Assembly (NCBI GenBank): GCA_020434375.1 | Contig: JAGRAY010000060.1 | Location: 1-9,688, forward strand | Direction of reading: 5' to 3' | Source: Bdellovibrionales bacterium | GTDB taxonomy: Bacteria > Bdellovibrionota_G > JALEGL01 > JAGRAY01 | DNA length: 9,688 bases | Part shown: in pieces, positions 1 to 6,648 of the stretch | Numbering within the stretch: the stretch's first letter is position 1 | Layout of the letters: every line of letters begins with the position of its first letter | Notes under the pieces: model-generated | Told to the model about the DNA's origin: nothing | Seen by the model: only the letters and a program-made list of their open reading frames with translations | Databases searched by the model: none | Position numbers and translations under genes: made by a program

Positions 1-122
1 CCCGTTAAGATGGCATACGTTGTATACGCCGCCTCTGGCACAAAAATCGCCGTTGCTTTCGCATCGTCCGCCCTGAAACCAAACCACGCCACTAAAATGG
101 CCATAACGACGTTCTTTTTCAT
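1..122 (-). CDS. Family A secreted protein, 5' fragment cut by the window edge
   Basis: Only the first 40 or so codons are present; the gene runs off the left edge. The ATG is at 122..120, preceded by a GGGGAG Shine-Dalgarno with 8 nt spacing. The peptide starts MKKNVVMAIL, a Sec signal peptide probably cut after DAKA, and continues FVPEAAYTTYAILTG. That is the family A hydrophobic signature also seen at 5605, 6824 and 8685. It is closest to the pseudogene just upstream (FVPEAAYTAYAILGG), and their DNA is nearly identical over about 35 nt (9..43 against 1129..1163). It lies 154 nt downstream of the pseudogene on the same strand, so it may have its own promoter or be the last gene of the leftward operon. 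Function unknown; family membership is clear, but whether the gene is intact cannot be judged. Confidence 0.75.
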   Translation of the reverse strand, partial: MKKNVVMAILVAWFGFRADDAKATAIFVPEAAYTTYAILT

Positions 123-276
123 AACTCTTTCTCCCCTAACTATTTCTAAATTGGCCTAATTAATTACAACATCTAGCGTCATGCGTCAAGACCGATGTCA
201 ATTCCCGTTTTGACTATTTGGAGTTCAGACTTTTTGACCTTTACGCGAGTACAGCTATCTTTTTTGTGCGCGGTGG
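123..276 (-). promoter_or_regulatory. Intergenic region with weak promoter-like motifs for the leftward partial gene
   Basis: This 154-nt gap separates the pseudogene stop from the next family A start on the minus strand. Read leftward it contains TTGACA (201..196), a second TTGACG (189..184) and TGTAAT (168..163). The TTGACG/TGTAAT pair has only a 15-nt spacer, so a promoter is possible but not convincing. I see no GC-rich hairpin followed by a T-run that would terminate the upstream operon. No coding remnant was recognised. Confidence 0.25.
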
Positions 277-1253
277 TTAGTTTTGGCCACTCACACGACG
301 GAAAAAAGCACGGATAATTTTTTCACACTCATCTATCTCGTCGAGATCTTGAGAGGGCATCATTTCGTTACAGTTTTCTTTTGTATAGTCCCGTTTATAA
401 AGTCTATCGTCTCCTGTTTGAGAATCTGAAAGGACTGTTCGCAAAATGTTCGGGTTTGCAAACATAAAACTTATTGCATCCCATGGTTTTAGATGAAAAG
501 TCCACTCGTTTAAACGAGCGCTCCCGTGATTTTTAAACACGATATCTAGAGAACATCTCGGTTTTCCATCCTTTATAAGTACCAACGGGTCAGCACCTCC
601 TCCTGTAGAATTGGTGATAGAAAAAGGCTACTTGCCAATCTTATAACCTCTTTTCAAAAACTCTCTTAATATCTTTTCTGGGTCACAGTTCTCCTTGTCT
701 TCTATGGTCGTTGAATTCGCATACTGACTCACCCAAAGACCGTCAAACGAAGCCTCTTCACTATTCGACTGTTCTGCTCTCAACACAATATGTTCGGAGA
801 AATCCGTCAGCGTAAAGTTCACTTCTTCATAGGTATCCACGAATGCCCTTACATTACGATAGAGTTCAATAATCAGATCCGTTTCGATTGTTCCACTCGA
901 TCCGAACTTCACGTAAACATCCTCAATCTCTTGCCTAATGTTTCGATACTCTGCCACGATCGCTTGGAGCTTTGCCTTAATGGCAATTTCACGATCAGTA
1001 ACCGTTTTAAAGCTGTTTAGGTCAGCCGTCTGGCCGGAAATCCTCGGAAATCGAATATCAATTCCTTCAGCTTCGGTGCAGCCACATTAGCATAGTAGAA
1101 AATACCTCCGACTGTCACGCCCCCAAGTATGGCATATGCCGTATACGCTGCCTCTGGCACAAATGTTACTCCTGAAGTGGGCGTCTTCGCCTTTACTACT
1201 GATGTGCTCAGAACAGCACAGGCTAATATGATGCAAACACCTCGTTTTCTCAT
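277..1253 (-). pseudogene. Family A secreted protein, disrupted by a frameshift and an in-frame TAG
   Basis: Three collinear pieces together make a full family A protein of about 325 residues. The 5' piece starts at the ATG at 1253 (GGTGGAG Shine-Dalgarno just upstream; an in-frame ATG at 1271 lacks one). It encodes a signal peptide (MRKRGVCIILACAV, likely cut after VVKA) and the FVPEAAYTAYAILGG hydrophobic segment. One base is missing near 1064..1068: the reading runs off to a stop at 1017, whereas the next frame continues GIDIRFPRISGQTADLNSF as in the 5605 gene. That frame has one TAG at 628..630, in the linker between the two halves, and then resumes in the same frame to 277 with the C-terminal Cys pattern (GKPRC, ENC...DEC). 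The first Cys pair of the family is absent, another sign of decay. It is the fourth gene of the leftward operon, 19 nt after the preceding stop. A sequencing error could explain one lesion but hardly both. Confidence 0.8.
942..1056 (-). repeat. 115-bp inverted repeat partner (copy in pseudogene)
   Basis: The reverse complement of this stretch matches 5806..5920 at 112 of 115 positions by hand alignment, including 66 and 33 consecutive identical bases. It encodes the family A segment from IRFP to AEYR. Just outside both ends the two genes diverge at most codons, so the identity is not simply the family background. Confidence 0.85.
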
Positions 1254-1272
1254 TTTCTCCACCCATGACATT

Positions 1273-2112
1273 TTAACTCTCCCACAGCTTTTTGCATTGA
1301 TCCTCGCGAAACCATTCCTGACAATCCCCTGCCAGGTTAAACGTTTTGGAGATCAGACCTCTTTTGTCTCTTTGATCAACGTGCACTTCAAGCCTTACGA
1401 CTCCCGGGCGCGATGGTGCCCACACCAAGCGGCACTCTCGATTCTCTTCAGCACCGCCAACACTCCAAATACGAAAACCTTCTTGATCATCAGCGATTTG
1501 GACGTGATAACCGTGGCCCTCAGGCATAGCAAGCACATGAGCCAACAGCACATTTTTAATAGAACAACTTTTGCTAAAAAATCGTGAGTGCAAACCTTTG
1601 GTAAGCCTATCAACCTCTGCTCGGCTTTTTTCTAAATTATACCCCTCAAGACAGTCTTCTATGTTTTGTGTGCTACCACACGAAATGTACTGACTCGTAT
1701 TGGCACAAATATGATCAACAGATTTTTTCAGTGGTTCAATCAACGAAACATTGACACATGCTGATGGCCCCGTTTGGTCAAGTTCTTCTAAAAGATTTTC
1801 GTAGATACCTTTGAGTGTGAGCAAATGCCGATATAAATTCACATCTTTTTGAGCTAAAGAAGATTCCAATTGTTTAGCCCCAAAACCGTCAGAACTGTCT
1901 GACTCTCGAAACGGATGATGCACAAAAGGCAAGGCTATTTCTACTTTCTTTGCTCTTAATCGGATAGAGTTGACTAACCGATATGCAATGTACTTGGCCT
2001 CGCTCACACTACATTCCCAATCTGGACTTGCTCTATCTTGTGTGTGGCCAGCAATAGTACACACGACAAGCACCGCCACAACAATTCGACCTCTTTGCCA
2101 CAAGTACTTCAT
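1273..2112 (-). CDS. Divergent short family A secreted protein without the second hydrophobic segment
   Basis: The 279-residue product is secreted (signal peptide about 1-25, MKYLWQRGRIVVAVLVVCTI...). I do not recognise a named family, but it shares the family A framework. AKYIAY (39-44) corresponds to the A-Y-x-x-Y start of the hydrophobic segment. LYRHLLTLKGIYENLLEEL (93-111) matches the helical segment. The six conserved cysteines are at 136 and 145, 183 (before GHGY), 227, 264 and 273, ending DCQEWFREDQCKKL. It differs in lacking the rest of the TG-x(3-5)-YY hydrophobic stretch, so it is probably soluble. It also has extra cysteines at 34, 119 and 154. The start is the ATG at 2112, one base after the TGA of the upstream gene and without a clear Shine-Dalgarno, so translation is probably coupled. 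Third gene of the leftward operon. Cys18 is not in a good lipobox. Confidence 0.85.
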   Translation of the reverse strand: MKYLWQRGRIVVAVLVVCTIAGHTQDRASPDWECSVSEAKYIAYRLVNSIRLRAKKVEIALPFVHHPFRESDSSDGFGAKQLESSLAQKDVNLYRHLLTLKGIYENLLEELDQTGPSACVNVSLIEPLKKSVDHICANTSQYISCGSTQNIEDCLEGYNLEKSRAEVDRLTKGLHSRFFSKSCSIKNVLLAHVLAMPEGHGYHVQIADDQEGFRIWSVGGAEENRECRLVWAPSRPGVVRLEVHVDQRDKRGLISKTFNLAGDCQEWFREDQCKKLWES

Positions 2113-2113
2113 G

Positions 2114-3277
2114 TCAGTCTTTGAACATGCTTCGCTTTAAAGGATTTTTTGACATGCGACTTAAATCGTGGATCCACATTTTTAGATCTGTTCCTAAATT
2201 AAAGACGCTCTCCACCTGATACCGTATACGCGTTTCAAGATTGTTGATTCTACGTCCATTCGGATCCTTATAGGTTTTGTGGTCACTTCCTGGACGAAAT
2301 GCGTTTGTTGAAGCAAAGGCATCAATCCCATAATTGTAAACCGCAAAATTGGCGGAAGATCCTGTACCAGATGACTGAGATATTGCTTCAAAAAACTTTT
2401 GCGCGACATATTCTGAATGTTTTGGCACATCTTCATTATTCATGTTGATATACTTAATAGGCCTTATCAAGTAGGATTTAAACCACTTTAATCCAGAGTT
2501 TTCGTCCCACGCGCTAGAGCTCCCACCAATGAGTTTATTAATATGCATGCGAAAATCACTCTCACTGTCTCGTGTATCAAATTCGCAATATATAGCTTTT
2601 TGCTGGTTGTGCTCAATCTCGACTCCGTAAAGCCTAACCATGGCCATGAGATAAAAAATAATCCAGGCATCTGCTTCCGTATCTTTGATCGATACCTTAT
2701 AGGTGAATCGATCGCGAACAACTATAAAGTTAAATGGATCGCGATCGTAATCTTCACGATTTCCGCGTTCATCTACCTGCCAAGACACGACATCTCCTTC
2801 TTGATCCGGTCCTTTCAGTAGAATGAATTTTTCATTGGTTTGACTTCTTGTTTTGAGAGCAGTCGGAATCAAGAGCGAATTGGTCGTCAAATTTGAAAAA
2901 TCCTCATTGGTCATTTCTAAAATTGTATAACCGGTTTTCGTCGACTTATCGGTGACCATAATCCCGTCTGGACTAAAGACATATTTTTGTTGCTCGTTGG
3001 TTCGGTGTCTAAAAAACACCAGCCTATTTCGACCCAAGTCATCGCCTTGGTTTTTCCAGTTAGTATAGCTACCAAGGTAAGGCAAGTACTCTCCATCCAA
3101 TTTCGAAAGCTGAGATCGAATCAACTTTTGAACGCAGTCGTCGGCATAAGCATCAATGCTTTTTCGCGAATCGTCTATCAGTACCATGGCTTCCTGTGCA
3201 TAGATCAAAGAAGTTTGGAAAACCATCGCACTGAGAAATCCAACAACAATATTACTCATTTTCTTTCTAAACATCAT
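2114..3277 (-). CDS. Family B secreted protein, second paralogue
   Basis: The 387-residue protein has no function I recognise. A signal peptide covers about residues 1-28 (hydrophobic 9-26, likely cut near IYAQ). The rest is polar with no further clear membrane segment, so it is probably periplasmic or exported. It is a paralogue of the gene immediately upstream (3298..4422). Shared blocks in order are DDCVQKL (46-52), RLVFF (85-89), GY-x(2)-L (116-120), DFSNL (126-130), FIVVRDRF (184-191), YCEFD (230-234), WFKSYL (265-270) and DLSRMSKNP (371-379). The two conserved cysteines (48 and 231) could form a disulfide. The start ATG at 3277 follows a GAGGTAA Shine-Dalgarno; a second ATG is the next codon. 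The gap to the upstream gene is 20 nt and to the downstream gene 1 nt, so this is an operon. Confidence 0.9.
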   Translation of the reverse strand: MMFRKKMSNIVVGFLSAMVFQTSLIYAQEAMVLIDDSRKSIDAYADDCVQKLIRSQLSKLDGEYLPYLGSYTNWKNQGDDLGRNRLVFFRHRTNEQQKYVFSPDGIMVTDKSTKTGYTILEMTNEDFSNLTTNSLLIPTALKTRSQTNEKFILLKGPDQEGDVVSWQVDERGNREDYDRDPFNFIVVRDRFTYKVSIKDTEADAWIIFYLMAMVRLYGVEIEHNQQKAIYCEFDTRDSESDFRMHINKLIGGSSSAWDENSGLKWFKSYLIRPIKYINMNNEDVPKHSEYVAQKFFEAISQSSGTGSSANFAVYNYGIDAFASTNAFRPGSDHKTYKDPNGRRINNLETRIRYQVESVFNLGTDLKMWIHDLSRMSKNPLKRSMFKD

Positions 3278-3297
3278 AAATTACCTCAAATTTTTCT

Positions 3298-4422
3298 TTA
3301 AAACGGCGACTTATCCATTCTGCTCAGATCTACACTTGAATCGACGATAAACAACTTGCTTTTCAAAACCTTTGTCACGGCATCTTCAATTCGTGCACTT
3401 AAATTGTATGCACAGTTGTGTCGTGGATCGTTTGGTTGCTCTTGAACATTCTTTTCAGCTACGATACGTCCACCCTGAATCACTGCCAAAGTTTGACCAG
3501 AACCGTCCGTAACCTTAGCGGGATCCAAAAAGTGCCCCATAAATCCATTGTCAGACGAACCCTCGATTTGTTGGACAGTCTCGTTATTAATCTTGGAGGT
3601 CCTAAACAAGTTAATGTAGGACTCTTTAAACCAACTGCCTACCCTAGAGCTGGCGTCGTTCTCTGCTAAGTGTTCTTCTAAAATCACTTCAAGATAAGGT
3701 TTGTATCGATCTAAGTCATGACCATCGAACTCACAATAAAGGCCCCATGCGTATGCATTTCTATAGTGTCCCTCAGTTTTCTTAATGACAAGCTGCCTTA
3801 AGATCACATCGCCTCCAACGATAACGGCATCTTTTGATTTTGGATCTTCTACGTCGAAATAAAATCGATCTCTGACGACAATAAAGTGATCAAATCGCGT
3901 ATCACTTTCTTCTTCTTTTATTTCTATGCCAAGCTCCTCAAGTTCCTTATTGGAAGGTTGCGCTCGTGATTCGACCATTTTAGAACTCACTTTAAAGAAC
4001 TTATTGACTTGAAATTGCTTCTTATATTCTGAAGGTACAGCCAATTGGCCCTTCATAAGCTTGCTGAAATCTGAATCTGACAAAAGCAACGTTTTATAAC
4101 CAACCTCATCTAGTTGAGTTGGCCCACCACCCCCATGAACCGATATCTGATCAATATGTTTAAAAAAAACTAGGCGCTTTCGATCATTTCTCAAGGTCCA
4201 TTTCATATCTGGAGCACCCCATTTTGAATGTGTTCCTTCGAGAGAGGACACACCCGTCACGAAAAGTTTTTGTACGCACTCTTCATAATAGTTTTCAATA
4301 CGTCTTTGTTGAAATTCTTGGCCTTTTCCGAGCTCCCAAGGAATTTCAATAAACTCTACCCCGAACGCAACGGACTTAACCAAAAATACAACACAAATTA
4401 TAATGCGACTGACTTCTATCAT
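3298..4422 (-). CDS. Family B secreted protein, first gene of the leftward operon
   Basis: The 374-residue product is the paralogue of the next gene and also of unknown function. The signal peptide is about 1-21 (MIEVSRIIICVVFLVKSVAFG). Conserved blocks are EECVQKL (47-53), RLVFF (83-87), GYKTL (108-112), DFSKL (118-122), FIVVRDRF (180-187), YCEFD (229-233), WFKESYI (264-270) and the C-terminal DLSRMDKSP (365-373). The middle (about 150-176) is rich in Glu and Lys, and the region 290-330 differs from the paralogue. Conserved cysteines are 49 and 230; Cys337 is private. The start ATG at 4422 has a GGGGGGAAG Shine-Dalgarno. It is the promoter-proximal gene: no gene precedes it on this strand within 240 nt. 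No enzymatic motif is visible; a structural or binding role in the envelope is only an inference. Confidence 0.9.
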   Translation of the reverse strand: MIEVSRIIICVVFLVKSVAFGVEFIEIPWELGKGQEFQQRRIENYYEECVQKLFVTGVSSLEGTHSKWGAPDMKWTLRNDRKRLVFFKHIDQISVHGGGGPTQLDEVGYKTLLLSDSDFSKLMKGQLAVPSEYKKQFQVNKFFKVSSKMVESRAQPSNKELEELGIEIKEEESDTRFDHFIVVRDRFYFDVEDPKSKDAVIVGGDVILRQLVIKKTEGHYRNAYAWGLYCEFDGHDLDRYKPYLEVILEEHLAENDASSRVGSWFKESYINLFRTSKINNETVQQIEGSSDNGFMGHFLDPAKVTDGSGQTLAVIQGGRIVAEKNVQEQPNDPRHNCAYNLSARIEDAVTKVLKSKLFIVDSSVDLSRMDKSPF

Positions 4423-4464
4423 TACTTCCCCCCAAAAACCGACTGCTCCCCGAACGACATACTT

Positions 4465-4495
4465 AGTATCAAAAAAGTAATCCCGATTGCAATCG
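4465..4495 (-). promoter_or_regulatory. Candidate promoter and overlapping palindrome for the leftward operon
   Basis: Reading leftward, TTGCAA (4492..4487) and GATACT (4470..4465) are separated by 16 nt; each matches four of six consensus bases. The -35-like element lies within a perfect 12-bp palindrome, CGATTGCAATCG (4484..4495), which could be an operator. Each signal is weak alone, and a 12-bp palindrome is expected by chance about twice in a window this size. Position, 40-70 nt before the first gene, is the main support. Confidence 0.25.
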
Positions 4496-4654
4496 TTAAA
4501 GTAATATTCTTAAGCTAAAACTATGCCATATGCGACAAGCAATAAATTTAGATACTTAGGCTGTTCGTCTTTAGAACCATTGAGACGTAGGGGCTACAGA
4601 GGGTCATAAAGTTCGCAAAACTTGCTTCTTAATTTTCCACTTATTAGATCTATG

Positions 4655-4664
4655 GCGCAAGATA
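4655..4664 (+). repeat. Target site duplication, left copy
   Basis: GCGCAAGATA immediately precedes the left inverted repeat of the IS element and is repeated exactly at 5530..5539. The length fits the roughly 9-13 bp duplications known for IS4-family elements. Confidence 0.9.
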
Positions 4665-4683
4665 CTGACACTACCCCAGTTTT
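4665..4683 (+). repeat. IS left terminal inverted repeat
   Basis: CTGACACTACCCCAGTTTT; pairs with the right end with a single mismatch (A/T at the sixth base). The GTG that opens the transposase frame follows at the very next base, which shows how close the internal deletion comes to the end. Confidence 0.9.
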
Positions 4684-5502
4684 GTGGTTGTATTCATGGC
4701 CTGGACGATCGAGCACGGCAAGCATGTGTTGATGCTGAGTTTGAAGGTAGAAAAGAGTGCTATTTCATTTTACTGGTACTGCATCGACAAGAACAAAATC
4801 AATCGGAGCCAGAACATGATTGAGCAAAATGCCTTAAGGCTTCTTAAAAGCTGGATGGATAATGGACAGTGCTTGATTGTAATTGCAGACCGAGGGTTTC
4901 ATCGGTCTGTTTTGCAAAAGAACTTACAGAAAGCAAACGTGGATTATATTATACGGATACCTAAGACCACCCATATCCAGAGTAACTTGCATGCAGGCGC
5001 CTTGGAAAACATGAAGGTTAAAATCAATCGTGCGAGAGACTTTAAGTACTGCACGCTCGGAGAGAATGCTAAGGTGCCTGTGCGCATGGTTGTAAAAAAG
5101 ATCAAACTTAAAAAATCCAAGAAGAAGGCTGAGACAAGTACATGGTACTTAGCAACAACGCTAGATTACAAGAAAGAAGAGATTGTTGAATTATACACGC
5201 GAAGAATGGGAATTGAATGTGCGTTCAAAGATCTCAAAACCACGTTAGGGTGGCGGTTTGAGAAGCGAATATCGAGACCTGAAAGAGTGGTTCGATATCT
5301 GCTGATTTTGGTGATTACGCTGATCTTGGCTTGGCTCACTTCCTTACGCAAAGTAGCACGCCAAATCTTGAGCAAAGTAAGTCTAGCCAAGGCTTTCGGC
5401 CAAATCAAATATGCCTCTTTTGTCCAGGAAGGCCTTTGGATTCTCCAATACCTGGCACCTAAATATCACGCCTTCCATCACCGCAAACCCTTATGGATCT
5501 AG
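4684..5502 (+). pseudogene. N-terminally truncated IS4-family (DDE) transposase
   Basis: The frame is open for 272 codons from a GTG next to the inverted repeat, with no Shine-Dalgarno and a stop three codons into the repeat upstream (4666..4668). The DDE core is recognisable. IADRGFHR (67-74) carries the second Asp (D69). The YREK signature Y-x2-R-x3-E-x6-K is complete at Y171, R174, E178 and K185. WYLATTL (154-160) precedes it, as is usual in this family. The first catalytic position, normally the Asp of a D-W-T motif, reads A-W-T (residues 6-8); GCC differs from GAC by one base. The N-terminal DNA-binding part, roughly 100 or more residues, is missing. I infer the protein is inactive. It reads toward the 5605 gene, so read-through could reach that gene. 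IS4-family assignment is solid; the exact subgroup is not. Confidence 0.88.
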
Positions 5503-5510
5503 CCCCGTAT

Positions 5511-5529
5511 AAAACTGGGGTAGAGTCAG
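5511..5529 (-). repeat. IS right terminal inverted repeat
   Basis: AAAACTGGGGTAGAGTCAG is the complement of the left end with one mismatch in 19. It starts 8 nt after the transposase stop codon. Confidence 0.9.
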
Positions 5530-5539
5530 GCGCAAGATA
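5530..5539 (+). repeat. Target site duplication, right copy
   Basis: GCGCAAGATA directly follows the right inverted repeat and is identical to 4655..4664. The lack of mutations between the copies suggests a fairly recent insertion. Confidence 0.9.
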
Positions 5540-5542
5540 ATA

Positions 5543-5571
5543 TTGACGCGGAGCATGTTTTTTGATAGACG
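5543..5571 (+). promoter_or_regulatory. Candidate promoter of the 5605 gene, adjacent to the IS
   Basis: TTGACG (5543..5548) matches five of six bases of a -35 box and lies 4 nt downstream of the target duplication. A 17-nt spacer leads to TAGACG (5566..5571), a poor -10 match. If this is the promoter, the insertion stopped just short of destroying it but replaced everything upstream, including any activator site. Confidence 0.3.
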
Positions 5572-5604
5572 CTGATTAAAAGTTTTATTCTTAATGGGGG
5601 AACA

Positions 5605-6621
5605 ATGAAAAGAATCGTAATTTTAGTCATATTAACGCTGATTAGTTTTGGACCTGGAAAAAGTCAGGCTAGAGAACAACCACCTGTAGATTTGATTTTG
5701 GCCTCAGAGGGAGCCTATTTTGTCTACGCAATTATCACTGGCGTGACAGTTTTGGGTGTGTCTTATTATGCGAGTGAAGCTGCGCCTTCTTTAGATGGGA
5801 TATCGATTCGATTTCCGAAGATTTCCGGCCAGACGGCTGACCTAAACAGCTTTAAAACGGTTACTGATCGTGAAATTGCCATTAAAACAAAGCTCCAAGC
5901 GATCGTGGCAGAGTATCGAAGCCTCAGAGAGGAAATTGAAAATGCCTTTAGTGCTTATGGTAGCTCTGCAACTATTAAGACCTCGTCACTCATGAACTTT
6001 CGAACCAATGTACTTAAAGCTTGTACGATTTTTTCAGAAATTCATTGTGGAGTTGAAAAGCCTCGTGATGTGCTACTTGGAGATTTCTCTATCGTGTACG
6101 CCAATAGGTTTGACGTTAATAATCTGAACGGCACTTTAGCCAGAGAGTACACAAAGTCAGTTCCATCTGCAATGCGTCAAGGTTGTAATCCACAAGATGT
6201 TTTTGAACATTTTTCGGACCTTGGCTATGAGGTCCGAAAACCTAGACAACGAATTGAGTCCACTGCAACAATGAATGGCGCAGGCCTTCGTGCGGCGGAT
6301 CTGGCACCAAGAAAGAGTACAACTGAGATTTGGGATTTGTACAAAAATGGTGAGGCGGCATGTAACATCCATGTCAACAAAATAAACATGTCTGATGGAA
6401 ACTTTGCTTGGCAATTTGTGTTAAACAACCCTCAAGCTGGAATCGCGTTTATGAACGGCTCACCTGAGTTTATGACCGCTATGATGAAGTTTTTCAGTGG
6501 TGATCCGGCAGCTAAAGATCCTACAGCGATTCAATACGACCAAGATGATTGTAATGACATGATGGATGGCGATCCATGTAAAAAACTCTTAGAATTCTAT
6601 TTCAACGGAACACTATTTTAA
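5605..6621 (+). CDS. Family A secreted/membrane-anchored protein, intact
   Basis: The 338-residue protein is a complete family A member of unknown function. The start ATG follows GGGGGAA with close spacing. A signal peptide (1-22, likely cut after SQA) is followed by a hydrophobic segment (about 34-56, EGAYFVYAIITGVTVLGVSY) that could anchor it in a membrane. Then come AAPSLDGI (59-66), a helical stretch QAIVAEYRSLREEIENAF (98-115), the first Cys pair C140 and C148, C194 shortly before DLGY (205-208), a variable linker (210-240), and a C-terminal domain with C253 and the closing pair C316 and C325 (DDCNDMMDGDPCKKLLEF). Six cysteines and export suggest three disulfides. It is transcribed rightward, convergent with 6824..7978, and has the IS about 75 nt upstream. 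Codons for residues 68-105 are nearly identical in DNA to part of the pseudogene at 942..1056, in inverted orientation. Confidence 0.92.
   Translation: MKRIVILVILTLISFGPGKSQAREQPPVDLILASEGAYFVYAIITGVTVLGVSYYASEAAPSLDGISIRFPKISGQTADLNSFKTVTDREIAIKTKLQAIVAEYRSLREEIENAFSAYGSSATIKTSSLMNFRTNVLKACTIFSEIHCGVEKPRDVLLGDFSIVYANRFDVNNLNGTLAREYTKSVPSAMRQGCNPQDVFEHFSDLGYEVRKPRQRIESTATMNGAGLRAADLAPRKSTTEIWDLYKNGEAACNIHVNKINMSDGNFAWQFVLNNPQAGIAFMNGSPEFMTAMMKFFSGDPAAKDPTAIQYDQDDCNDMMDGDPCKKLLEFYFNGTLF
5806..5920 (+). repeat. 115-bp inverted repeat partner (copy in intact gene)
   Basis: Matches the complement of 942..1056 with three differences (5819, 5886 and 5887). The rest of the two genes is alike in protein but not in DNA to this degree, which points to recent exchange between them. 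Confidence 0.85.
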
Positions 6622-6636
6622 TTTGGAATTAAAATA
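6614..6636 (+). terminator. AT-only hairpin overlapping the stop codon, possible weak terminator
   Basis: TATTTTAATT and AATTAAAATA form a perfect 10-bp stem around a 3-nt loop (TGG). The TAA stop at 6619..6621 is inside the left arm. All ten pairs are A-T and no T-run follows, so it is not a classic intrinsic terminator. It is well placed between converging genes and might act as a weak terminator or mRNA 3' structure. Confidence 0.35.
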
Positions 6637-6648
6637 CGGGTGTATTGA

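Larger units (their letters stand above)
4665..5529 (+). mobile_element. IS4-family insertion sequence, 865-bp deletion derivative
   Basis: The element is bounded by inverted repeats CTGACACTACCCCAGTTTT (4665..4683) and the complement of 5511..5529, with 1 mismatch in 19, and is flanked by perfect 10-bp direct repeats GCGCAAGATA. It holds one transposase gene reading rightward. At 865 bp it is shorter than typical IS4 elements of roughly 1.2-1.5 kb. The missing DNA is at the 5' side, because the left inverted repeat runs straight into the catalytic core. Either a deletion derivative moved with transposase supplied in trans, or the deletion happened after insertion. It lies in the intergenic region between the leftward operon and the rightward gene at 5605. 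Without it the flanks rejoin into a short ordinary intergenic region. Confidence 0.9.

Noticed and set aside
628..630. TAG read as an amino acid (recoding)
   Set aside because: The same gene also has a frameshift, no other gene in the window uses internal TAG, and TAG ends the transposase frame normally; decay is simpler.
1254..1271. Upstream ATG at 1271 for the family A pseudogene
   Set aside because: The ATG at 1253 has a GGTGGAG site and yields a normal signal peptide beginning MRKRG; the upstream one lacks a site.
1129..1587. Open frame of 152 codons on the plus strand
   Set aside because: It overlaps the better supported minus-strand genes antisense (the signal peptide and conserved Cys motifs are on the other strand) and has no ribosome site.
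2543..3301. Plus-strand open frames of about 92 and 104 codons
   Set aside because: They are antisense to a family B gene whose paralogue is conserved in protein sequence; no start signals or recognisable motifs.
4423..4654. A further family A or B remnant between the operon start and the IS
   Set aside because: All frames I translated are short and show none of the family Cys or motif patterns; it is treated as regulatory intergenic DNA.
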